In this document: in pieces, positions 23,604-30,976 of the stretch | How positions within the stretch are numbered: position 1 is the first letter of the stretch | How the letters are laid out: every line of letters starts with the position of its first letter | Assembly (NCBI GenBank): GCA_003021905.1 | Contig: PXPI01000120.1 | Span: forward strand, 1 to 36,078 | Origin: Cyanobacteria bacterium SW_9_44_58 | GTDB lineage: Bacteria; Cyanobacteriota; Cyanobacteriia; Cyanobacteriales; Rubidibacteraceae | Length of the DNA stretch: 36,078 bases | Reading direction: 5' to 3' | The notes under the pieces: model-generated | The model's database searches: none | The model's input: the letters and a program-made list of their open reading frames with translations, nothing else | Told to the model about the DNA's origin: nothing | Position numbers and translations under genes: made by a program

Positions 23604-23930
23604 CTAGTCTTCTGCACAATTGGAAGCAGGGCGTATTACGGCATTTTCCCGCAATTGGCTGAGGGATTGTTCCAGCACTAATAATTGCGGCAAGTTGAGA
23701 GAATAATAGACCCAACGGCCATCTTGCCGCGCTTGCACGAGTTTTGCTTCTTTGAGAATTTTCAGATGGAACGATAACTTTGATTGGGCAACCGAGACGC
23801 GATCGCGCAAATCGCACACACATAATTCTTGTTCTTGCAATAATTCTAGGACTTGCATCCGCAAGGGATCTGACAATGCCTGAAACCCTGCGACAATTTC
23901 TTTAGAAGTGATTTGATTGGTTGTAATCAT
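23604..23930 (-). CDS. ArsR/SmtB-family metal-sensing repressor
   Basis: About 108 residues, a winged-helix dimeric repressor. The ATG at 23930 is preceded by GGGGAAAATTGAAA. The alpha-3 region reads ELCVCDLRDR: the C-V-C-D pair (Cys37 and Cys39) is the arsenite/antimonite-type metal-binding motif, and the recognition helix follows in VSVAQSKLSFHLKILKEAKL. GRWVYYSLN is the wing. An extra Cys near the C-terminus (SNCAED) may add a ligand. It lies divergent from glgX, about 99 bases apart, and is directly followed by the Uma2 gene. The effector is probably As(III) or another thiophilic metal. No ars efflux gene is in the window. Confidence 0.9.
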   Translation of the reverse strand: MITTNQITSKEIVAGFQALSDPLRMQVLELLQEQELCVCDLRDRVSVAQSKLSFHLKILKEAKLVQARQDGRWVYYSLNLPQLLVLEQSLSQLRENAVIRPASNCAED

Positions 23931-24028
23931 TTTCAATTTTCCCCTCCTATTTCCACTTTAAACAGAAACCATTTTGCCAACCTTGTAAACTATTAATCAA
24001 AAAGACATAACATATTGGAACGTTTGGC

Positions 24029-26152
24029 GTGAATTTAGAGGTTTGGCCGGGAAAACCCCACCCGCTGGGGGCAACATGGGATGGCGAAGGCGTTAATTTT
24101 GCCGTCTTTTCAGAGAATGCTGCTGAAATTGAGCTCTGCTTATTTACTGGGCAAGGTCATGAAATTCGTCTTCCCCTCAAAGAAGTGCACAATTATGTCT
24201 GGCATGGTTATATCCCGGGGTTGCAACCGGGGCAACGCTATAATTACCGAGTTCATGGCGAATTTCTCCCGAAAAAAGGACATCGGTTCAATCGCAACAA
24301 ACTATTGCTCGATCCCTATGCCCGTGCTATTGCCGGAGATATTGGTTATGGCGAAGAACTCTTTGCTTATCCCTGGGACGCTGAAGAAAAAGATTTAGTG
24401 TGTTCCAATACCGATGATAGCCACTTGATTCCCCAATGCGTTGTTGTTAATGACGACTTTGATTGGGAAGGCGACCAACTCTTGCAAACGCCTTGGCATG
24501 AAACGGTAATTTATGAAGTGCATGTCAAAGGCTTTACCCAACAACATCCGAAAATTCCTAAGCATCAACGGGGAACCTATGCCGGATTAGCGCATCCTGT
24601 TGCCATTGACCATCTCACCTCCTTAGGCATAACTGCTGTGGAATTAATGCCGGTGCATCACTTTTTTGCCTATCCTGGCCATTTGGTTAGCAAAGGACTC
24701 TATAACTATTGGGGATATGATTCCATTGGCTATTTTGCCCCTTATTCAGAATATAGTGCCCATGGCAAGACCGGAGACCAAGTGACAGAATTTAAGGAAA
24801 TGGTCAAAGCATTGCATCAAGCCGGCATTGAAGTGATTTTAGATGTTGTCTATAACCATACCGGAGAAGGGAATCATTTCGGACCAACCCTTTGTTTCCG
24901 CGGCTTTGATAATGTTGCCTATTATCGCTTAGTGGATGATGATCCTCGCTACTATATGGATTTTACCGGTTGCGGCAACTCGATGAATGTCCGTCACCCG
25001 CAAGTTTTGAAATTAATTATGGACAGTTTGCGCTACTGGGTGCAACAAATGCATGTGGATGGCTTTCGCTTCGACTTAGCGTCGGCATTGGTGCGAGAGT
25101 TGTATGAAGTAAATAGTCTGGCGGCGTTTTTTGATATTATCCATCAAGACCCGATTCTTTCTCAGGTAAAACTCATTGCCGAACCTTGGGATTTGGGAGA
25201 AGGCGGCTATCAAGTGGGAAACTTTCCCTTGCTTTGGTCGGAATGGAATGGCAAATATCGGGATACTGTGCGAGATTTTTGGCGCGGCGAGGAAAATACC
25301 TTAACTGAGTTTGCTTATCGCTTAACAGGCAGTTCGGATTTATATCAAGCCCATGGAAAATTGCCTCATGCCAGCATTAATTTCATTACTGCCCACGATG
25401 GCTTTACATTGCGCGATTTGGTCAGTTACAACGAAAAACATAATCACGATAATGGCGAGGATAACCATGATGGGGAAAGCCACAATCGGTCTTGGAATTG
25501 CGGGGCAGAAGGGGAAACCGATGATCCAGAAATTCTAAGGCTGCGATCGCGCCAACAACGCAATTTCTTAACCACCTTAATGTTATCCCAAGGGGTTCCC
25601 ATGCTGCTCGGCGGCGATGAAATGGGACGCACGCAACAGGGAAATAATAATGCCTATTGTCAGGATAACGAACTGACTTGGTTTGATTGGGAGTTATCGT
25701 CGGAAAACCAAGAATTGCTGGCATTTACCCGACAATTAATTGCCTTTCGCCGAGACCATCCCGTGTTTCATTGCCGGAATTGGTTTCAGGGGCGTGCCCG
25801 GGCGCAAATCAACGACTTAGGCTGGTATCATCCTGATGGCACTCATGTAACAGAACAACAATGGGAAGATAATCATTTGACTAAGGCCATTGCTATGTTT
25901 CTCAATGGTAAGGAATTATTGGCACCGGATCGGCGGGGCAATCGTTTAGTTGATGATAGCTTTTTATTGTTGTTTAATGCTAATGATGAAGAAGTGAGAT
26001 TTACGCTGCCGAAAAGCTTACAACCCTGGCAGTGGCAAGGGGTGATTGATACCAACCAATCGCAGCTGCTATCAGGGGAAACGGTGTATTGCGGCGATGC
26101 GGAAATTGTCCTCAATGGGTTTTCGATTATGGTTTTAAAAACTCAGGAATAA
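24029..26152 (+). CDS. glgX: Glycogen debranching enzyme (isoamylase type)
   Basis: A 707-residue GH13 enzyme that hydrolyses alpha-1,6 branch points in glycogen, part of glycogen turnover. The N-terminal CBM48 domain begins PGKPHPLGATWDGEGVNFAV. The barrel signatures are DVVYNHTGEGN, DGFRFDLAS (catalytic Asp nucleophile), LIAEPWDLG (acid/base Glu) and FITAHDGFTLRDLVSYN (transition-state Asp). GGDEMGRTQQGNNNAYCQD is typical of GlgX/TreX. It starts with GTG at 24029, preceded by weak signals. It is divergent from arsR and followed 48 bases later by the helicase gene on the same strand. Confidence 0.96.
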   Translation: MNLEVWPGKPHPLGATWDGEGVNFAVFSENAAEIELCLFTGQGHEIRLPLKEVHNYVWHGYIPGLQPGQRYNYRVHGEFLPKKGHRFNRNKLLLDPYARAIAGDIGYGEELFAYPWDAEEKDLVCSNTDDSHLIPQCVVVNDDFDWEGDQLLQTPWHETVIYEVHVKGFTQQHPKIPKHQRGTYAGLAHPVAIDHLTSLGITAVELMPVHHFFAYPGHLVSKGLYNYWGYDSIGYFAPYSEYSAHGKTGDQVTEFKEMVKALHQAGIEVILDVVYNHTGEGNHFGPTLCFRGFDNVAYYRLVDDDPRYYMDFTGCGNSMNVRHPQVLKLIMDSLRYWVQQMHVDGFRFDLASALVRELYEVNSLAAFFDIIHQDPILSQVKLIAEPWDLGEGGYQVGNFPLLWSEWNGKYRDTVRDFWRGEENTLTEFAYRLTGSSDLYQAHGKLPHASINFITAHDGFTLRDLVSYNEKHNHDNGEDNHDGESHNRSWNCGAEGETDDPEILRLRSRQQRNFLTTLMLSQGVPMLLGGDEMGRTQQGNNNAYCQDNELTWFDWELSSENQELLAFTRQLIAFRRDHPVFHCRNWFQGRARAQINDLGWYHPDGTHVTEQQWEDNHLTKAIAMFLNGKELLAPDRRGNRLVDDSFLLLFNANDEEVRFTLPKSLQPWQWQGVIDTNQSQLLSGETVYCGDAEIVLNGFSIMVLKTQE

Positions 26153-26200
26153 TACAGCGTTAAGCCAATGACCAATGCCTAATGACGAATTATCAAACGA

Positions 26201-27679
26201 ATGTCACGACGAACCCCAAAACTGTGGTATCACCAAGGAACGCTATTACTCCATCCGCCGCCGCAGGGCAAGGCTTGGATTGATTTTGCCGCTTGGGACG
26301 ATCGCGTGGAGAAGTTTCGTATCCCTGCCATTTATTATCGCGCCTTGGTAGAAGCGTTACAAGCTGAAGAAATTGATTTCATTGACGAGGCAAAGGAATT
26401 TTACGCTTTGGCATTGAATTCCCGTTTTGAGATGACGCCCTATCCCCATCAGGCAGAGGCGCTGCAACAGTGGAAAGAAGCAGGAAGACAAGGTATTGTT
26501 GTTTTGCCCACCGCAGCGGGAAAAACCTATTTAGCCCAGTTGGCAATGGAAGCCACCCCGCGCACGACATTAATTGTGGTTCCCACCTTAGACTTGATGC
26601 ATCAGTGGTACGCGCAACTGGAAGCTGCCTTTCCCGATATCGATTTGGGCTTGTTAGGCGGCGGTTCCCATGATCGCAGCGAGATTCTGGTGGCAACTTA
26701 CAACAGTGCTGCGATTTATGCCGAAGCAATCGGCCATCGCTATGCCTTATTAATTTTTGATGAATGTCATCATTTGCCCACAGACTTTTCCCGAGTGATT
26801 GCCGAATACGCGATCGCGCCCTATCGTTTAGGACTCACTGCAACGCCGGAACGGTCCGATGGCAACGAACGAGACTTAGAAGCCCTCATTGGTTCCATTA
26901 TCTATCGCAAAAGCCCCAATGAGTTATCCGGGGATGCTTTAGCCCATTATAAAACGGTGGAAATTAAAGTGAAATTATCCCCAAAAGAGAAACAACAGTA
27001 TCAAGAGGCAATTGCAACGCGGAATCAATTTTTGAAAGAGAAACGGATTTCCTTGAAAGACTTAAAAGGCTGGCAATTGTTTGTCAAAGAAAGCGCGCGA
27101 TCGCAACAAGGCAGACGTGCCATGTTAGCCCATCGTCAAGCCAAAGAAATTGCCCTGGGAACCGAAAGTAAACTGCGAGTGTTAACTGAATTAATCACCA
27201 AACATTCCCCAGAACCGATTTTGGTTTTCACCAATGACAATGCCACGGTTTATCGCATTTCCCAAGACTTTTTAATTCCGGCCATTACGCACCAAACCCC
27301 CGTAAAAGAACGCCATGCCATTTTGCAAAAATTCAAAACGGGGGAATATAAAACCTTAGTTGCTTCTCATGTTTTGAACGAAGGGGTTGATGTTCCCGAT
27401 GCCAGGATTGCCATTATTTTATCAGGAACGGGGTCTGCTCGGGAATATGTGCAACGCTTAGGTCGCGTCTTAAGAAAAGGGAAAAGCAATAATAAACAAG
27501 CCATTCTCTATGAGGTAATTGCCGAAGAAACCAGCGAAGAACGCACTTCCCAACGCAGACGGGTCAAATCGGACAAAAAAGAACATCAACTCGATGTTTT
27601 TTCATCAAACAACAATCAATCTACTTCCCTTCCCAAAGCGGCGGAAAAAGGAGGAGACTATACCGTTGAGGAAGAATAA
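26201..27679 (+). CDS. XPB/Rad25-like DEAD/DEAH helicase
   Basis: A 492-residue superfamily 2 helicase. The N-terminal 90 residues (YHQGTLLLHPPPQGKAWIDF, IPAIYYRALV) form a damage-recognition-like domain found in XPB relatives. Then come the Q-motif region YPHQAEALQQW, Walker A VLPTAAGKT, motif Ib VVPTLDLMHQWY, DECH box (FDECHHLPT), motif III LTATPERSDG and, in domain 2, LVFTNDNATVYR, SHVLNEGVDVPDARIAI and VQRLGRVLRKGK (motif VI). The C-terminus is basic. A role in DNA repair or transcription-linked repair is inferred. In archaea this helicase partners the Bax1 nuclease (DUF790), and I recall adjacency in cyanobacteria; no such gene follows here. Confidence 0.9.
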   Translation: MSRRTPKLWYHQGTLLLHPPPQGKAWIDFAAWDDRVEKFRIPAIYYRALVEALQAEEIDFIDEAKEFYALALNSRFEMTPYPHQAEALQQWKEAGRQGIVVLPTAAGKTYLAQLAMEATPRTTLIVVPTLDLMHQWYAQLEAAFPDIDLGLLGGGSHDRSEILVATYNSAAIYAEAIGHRYALLIFDECHHLPTDFSRVIAEYAIAPYRLGLTATPERSDGNERDLEALIGSIIYRKSPNELSGDALAHYKTVEIKVKLSPKEKQQYQEAIATRNQFLKEKRISLKDLKGWQLFVKESARSQQGRRAMLAHRQAKEIALGTESKLRVLTELITKHSPEPILVFTNDNATVYRISQDFLIPAITHQTPVKERHAILQKFKTGEYKTLVASHVLNEGVDVPDARIAIILSGTGSAREYVQRLGRVLRKGKSNNKQAILYEVIAEETSEERTSQRRRVKSDKKEHQLDVFSSNNNQSTSLPKAAEKGGDYTVEEE

Positions 27680-27735
27680 TAATTCTAATTCATGTTTTTG
27701 ATGAGTTAAATAGAAAGCGATCGCGCGCTAAACCC

Positions 27736-27829
27736 TTAATCGGTTGAATCAAGAATTCTTTTTAGGTATTGCGATATTAAACGCCATCATTAATCAGTTA
27801 AATCAAGGATTTTTTTTAGGTATAACAAT
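27736..27829 (+). repeat. Two-copy imperfect direct repeat, 54-base spacing
   Basis: 27736-27775 and 27790-27829 match at about 33 of 40 positions (TTAATC, GTT, AATCAAG, ATT, then T-rich, AGGTAT). The spacing is 54 bases. They lie in the non-coding stretch after the helicase gene and encode nothing visible. The T-runs in each copy followed by AGGTAT could be degenerate terminators. The origin is unknown. Confidence 0.5.
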
Positions 27830-27865
27830 CTAAATTATTATGACGTTAATAATAAAAACTATTAT

Positions 27866-27987
27866 TATAGCAATTCTCACTCTAATGAGATACGCTCTGA
27901 ACTGAACCAATTAAGTAATTAAATTTTGTCATAAGCCTTAATCAGTCAATGTTGCTACTGTAGCTCGTGAGTCCAAGAACTGCTATA
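27866..27987. mobile_element. 122-bp MITE with IS630-like terminal inverted repeats
   Basis: The left end is TATAGCAATTCTCACTC and the right end, read inverted, is TATAGCAGTTCTTGGACTC; the first 13 bases match except for two transitions. It has no coding capacity. The left end matches the IS630-type end at 35982 almost throughout (TATAGCAATTCTC, ATGAG, then a base, then TAC), so the MITE probably moves with that transposase. Flanking TA is consistent with the TA target of IS630/Tc1-type elements. Confidence 0.65.
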
Positions 27988-28040
27988 AATCAAACTCAAG
28001 GTAAAATAAAATGAAGCGTCAAAAAAACACTATGCTGTCA

Positions 28041-28320
28041 GCACCTCTTCCTTGAAGGAAGAGGCTTCGTGCTTCTTTCTTCAGTAGCTGACCCGCCTAA
28101 GTCCTACGAGGACTACGTTTAGGGGAAGTTGTTAAAGTCCTACCTTGGGATTGTTGCCAGTCCCAAGCTCTAGAAGTTCTAGCTTAAACATCTGTAAAAA
28201 GAGGTAAGGAAGTAGTTAGAGCAAAGTACCGCCCTTAAACATTGGCTAGGCTAACGTCACTCGTGCAGGAAGTTTCCCGTTATTGGGAAGTTTGGAAAGG
28301 AACTGCACCTCTTCCTTTCC
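28041..28320 (+). ncRNA. Structured RNA locus, probable HEARO / IscB omega-RNA without its nuclease gene
   Basis: This non-coding segment is dense in inverted repeats: CCTCTTCCTT/AAGGAAGAGG (28044-28064); GTCCTACGAGGAC flanked by CCTAA and TTTAGG; CTTGGGA/TCCCAAG; CTAGA/TCTAG; TTCCC/GGGAA; and a perfect 9-bp GGAAAGGAA/TTCCTTTCC (28294-28302 and 28312-28320). The order CTGACCCGCC, GTCCTACGAGGAC, GTTTAGGGGAAG, GTAAGGAAGTAGTTAGAGC, CAAAGTACCGCCC matches my memory of the HEARO RNA that accompanies IscB (RRXRR/HNH) nucleases in cyanobacteria. No IscB ORF follows; a sugar kinase starts 52 bases later. The identity is a recalled match, not a search result; the structure is visible directly. Confidence 0.55.
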
Positions 28321-28348
28321 TCTTAAATAAATTATTCCGGAGTGAACG

Positions 28349-28366
28349 ACGGGGTTTTAGACCCGT
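28349..28366 (+). mobile_element. Terminal-type hairpin closing the HEARO-like element
   Basis: ACGGG and CCCGT (28349-28353 and 28362-28366) form a 5-bp stem with loop GTTTTAGA, just before GATTAA and the ATGATG of the sugar kinase. IS200/IS605-type elements end with such a subterminal hairpin, so this may be the element's 3' end. The exact boundary is uncertain. Confidence 0.35.
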
Positions 28367-28372
28367 GATTAA

Positions 28373-29353
28373 ATGATGACACAAGTGCTTTGTTTAGGGG
28401 AAATTTTATATGATTGTTTAGCCCAAGAAACCGGGAAAGCCATCAACGAAGTCAACCATTGGACAGCCTATCCTGGGGGGGCACCGGCCAATGTTGCCAC
28501 AGCTTTAGTGAAACTGGGAACCTCTGCCGGGTTTATTGGCTGTATTGGTCAAGATGAAGCAGGAGAGGCGCTCAAACAGCTATTATCAGAAACCGGGGTC
28601 AACTGTGAAGGCATCCAAGAACATCCCACCGCCCCCACGCGACAAGTGTATGTTTTACGGTCTCCTGAGGGCGATCGCGAATTCGCAGGCTTTGGCGATC
28701 TTCCCCCGGATCAGTTTGCCGATGCCTTTCTCAATGCCGATCAACTCCCGATTCCGTTATTTGAACAGGCCCAATTTTTAGTTATCGGCACCTTAGAACT
28801 TGCCTATCCCACCACCCGCAAAGCCGTTTTTCGCGCCCTCAATTTAGCCAATACCTATAACTTAAAAGTCTTAGTGGATGTCAACTGGCGACCTATGTTT
28901 TGGCCGGATCCCGAGGCTGCCATTCCCCTAATTAAGCAATTGTGGCAGTTTGTGGATTTTGTCAAATTATCCCGTGAGGAAGCCCAATGGTTGTTTCAGA
29001 CAGGAGAATCGGGCGCGATCGCGCATCAACTCAGCTCAGTGGAAGGCGTTTTTGTTACCGATGGCGAGGGAACCATCAGCTATCATTTAAACGATTTTGA
29101 AGGCAAAATTTCTGCTTTTCAAGTGTCAGTTGAAGATACCACCGGGGCTGGCGACAGTTTTGTGGCTGGGTTAGTGCATCAGCTGTGTCAACAGGGGTTA
29201 ACTCATTTAGACAATGCCAAAACGGTTCAAGAAATTGTTATCTATGCTTGTGCGGTCGGGGCGTTGAGTACGACCAAACCAGGTGCGATTTCTGCGCAGC
29301 CAACGGCGAATGAAGTTGAACAATTTTTAAATCAAACAACTTCCTCAATTTAA
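28373..29353 (+). CDS. PfkB-family carbohydrate kinase, probably fructokinase
   Basis: A 326-residue ribokinase-fold enzyme. Substrate-side motifs are GEILYDCLAQ and PGGAPANVATALVKLG; the anion hole and catalytic Asp lie in DTTGAGDSFVAGLVHQL (Asp within GAGD); NWRPMFWPD is typical of fructokinases. It phosphorylates fructose or a related sugar with ATP in the cytoplasm. Two in-frame ATGs (28373, 28376) begin the gene; neither has a ribosome binding site, because GTGATTAA and the end of the HEARO-like element lie directly upstream. The insertion may have replaced its original promoter and leader. The coding region is intact. Confidence 0.9.
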   Translation: MMTQVLCLGEILYDCLAQETGKAINEVNHWTAYPGGAPANVATALVKLGTSAGFIGCIGQDEAGEALKQLLSETGVNCEGIQEHPTAPTRQVYVLRSPEGDREFAGFGDLPPDQFADAFLNADQLPIPLFEQAQFLVIGTLELAYPTTRKAVFRALNLANTYNLKVLVDVNWRPMFWPDPEAAIPLIKQLWQFVDFVKLSREEAQWLFQTGESGAIAHQLSSVEGVFVTDGEGTISYHLNDFEGKISAFQVSVEDTTGAGDSFVAGLVHQLCQQGLTHLDNAKTVQEIVIYACAVGALSTTKPGAISAQPTANEVEQFLNQTTSSI

Positions 29354-29478
29354 GGATTAAAAATAATAATTAACTATAAATTTTAAAAATCAAGGAAAAA
29401 TCATCAATATGAGATCAAATTAATTGATTCCTGCTATAAATCAACCATTCTCTTCCTCCCAAAGAGCCACAATAAAGT

Positions 29479-29501
29479 AAACATTGATCGATTTGATATT
29501 A
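29479..29501 (+). repeat. 23-base element shared with 1857-1879
   Basis: Second copy of the element described at 1857-1879 (21 of 23 identical). It starts 127 bases before the ATG at 29606. The rest of the 252-base gap between the sugar kinase and this gene is AT-rich, with no other structure that I can support. Confidence 0.4.
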
Positions 29502-29605
29502 TTTAATTCACATCAAACATTCAGTCACAACTTAATATGATAAATGTTATTGATTCAATGTTAAAATAACGGTTTAGGGAGTTAACCGAACTATTAATGT
29601 AGCTA

Positions 29606-30976
29606 ATGTCTCCTGTCAATCCAGAAGAATTGGATCAGATTATCAATCAGATCAATGAAACGCTGTTGAAAAATAATCAAGCATCGCTTAATTCTACAGA
29701 AATTATTATTTTACAAGGGATTTGGCAAAATCAAACTTACAATCAAATTGCCCAACAAGCGGCATATAGTTCTGACTATTTAAGCAATGTCGTTGCGCCG
29801 AAATTGTTGCGAAGACTTGGGCAAATCATTGGTAAGCGAGTTACTAAAAAGACTTGTCGTCCCCTACTGCAATCTTACTTTACCCCACCCCCATATTCCG
29901 CGACCAATTCGACCTTGAATTCAGCAGTCATTTCAGAATCGATTTCTTATCCCAGTGGTGCAATTCCCTTTAACTCGCCATTTTATATTAATCGTTTTCC
30001 CATTGAACAACAGAGTTTTGCTGAAATTCAAAAACCAGGGGCATTAGTTCGAATCAAAGCACCGCAAGAAATGGGGAAAACTTCCCTGTTGATTAGAATT
30101 TTAGAATACGGCAAGCAGTTAGGATATCACAGGATTACCCTAGATCTGCAGCAAGCCGATCAAGAAATTTTAGGCAGTGTTGATAAATTTTTGCGTTGGA
30201 TTTGCGCCAATTTAAGCCATCAGCTTGAAGTTGAATCCAAACTAGACGAATACTGGGATGAAGATATTGGCAGCGGTGTCAGTTGCAGCCTTTATTTACA
30301 CTATCTTCTTGAACAACTGGAAGCGCCCCTGGTGCTGGCGTTTGATGAAGTCAATCAGATTTTTGAGTATCCGAAAATTGCCAAAAGTTTTTTACCGTTA
30401 TTGCGATCTTGGTATGAAGAAACGAAGGAAGTGTCCTTATGGCAAAAACTGCGTTTAGTCGTCATTCATTCTACAGAAATTTATGTCCCGCTGCAACTGA
30501 ATCAATCGCCGTTTAGCAATGTGGGATTGCCTCTAGAACTGGGGAACTTTAGCTTTGAGGAAGTCCAGGAATTAGCCGGACGCTATGGCCTGTTTTGGGG
30601 AGAACAAGAAGTGAATCAGTTAATGTCGGTTATTGCTGGACATCCGGCTCTGGTTCATCTCACTCTTTATTATATTACGCAAAAAGAGGCGGCCTTATCG
30701 GAACTTCTCCAAAATGCGGCTAGTTATCGCGGCATTTATGCTTCCCATTTACAGCGGCATCAAGCAACCCTACAAGAACAACCGGCGTTAGCCCATGCGT
30801 GTTACCAGGTGATGACTGCTGAAGAACCGGTTTCCATCGAACCGATTTTAGCTTATAAACTCTACAGTATGGGATTAATCGATTTAGATCGCGATCGCGC
30901 TTTTCCTAGAATTCCCCTTTATCGAACCTACTTTCAAGACAAACTGAAATCCAGCAATTTCCATGAATCAAGCTAA
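29606..30976 (+). CDS. HTH plus AAA-like ATPase signalling protein
   Basis: A 456-residue protein common in cyanobacteria. The N-terminal 90 residues form a vMAP-type helix-turn-helix domain (IIILQGIWQNQTYNQIAQQA, then YLSNVVAPKLLRRLG). An AAA-like domain (AAA_35 type, PF14516) follows: FYINRFPIEQQSFAEIQKPG, a P-loop at about 151-160 (APQEMGKTSLL), Walker B near 241-250 (LVLAFDEVNQIF) and WYEETKEVSLWQKLRLVVIH. P-loop and acidic Walker B residues are intact. It is cytoplasmic; such proteins are thought to act in signal relay or conflict systems, with ligand unknown. Its stop overlaps the start of the carotenoid oxygenase gene by 14 bases, indicating an operon. Confidence 0.88.
   Translation: MSPVNPEELDQIINQINETLLKNNQASLNSTEIIILQGIWQNQTYNQIAQQAAYSSDYLSNVVAPKLLRRLGQIIGKRVTKKTCRPLLQSYFTPPPYSATNSTLNSAVISESISYPSGAIPFNSPFYINRFPIEQQSFAEIQKPGALVRIKAPQEMGKTSLLIRILEYGKQLGYHRITLDLQQADQEILGSVDKFLRWICANLSHQLEVESKLDEYWDEDIGSGVSCSLYLHYLLEQLEAPLVLAFDEVNQIFEYPKIAKSFLPLLRSWYEETKEVSLWQKLRLVVIHSTEIYVPLQLNQSPFSNVGLPLELGNFSFEEVQELAGRYGLFWGEQEVNQLMSVIAGHPALVHLTLYYITQKEAALSELLQNAASYRGIYASHLQRHQATLQEQPALAHACYQVMTAEEPVSIEPILAYKLYSMGLIDLDRDRAFPRIPLYRTYFQDKLKSSNFHESS

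Noticed and set aside
27680-28372. CRISPR array or tRNA in the long intergenic region
   Set aside because: No regularly spaced identical repeats and no cloverleaf with a CCA-type acceptor; the repeats present are a two-copy direct repeat, a MITE and RNA stem-loops.
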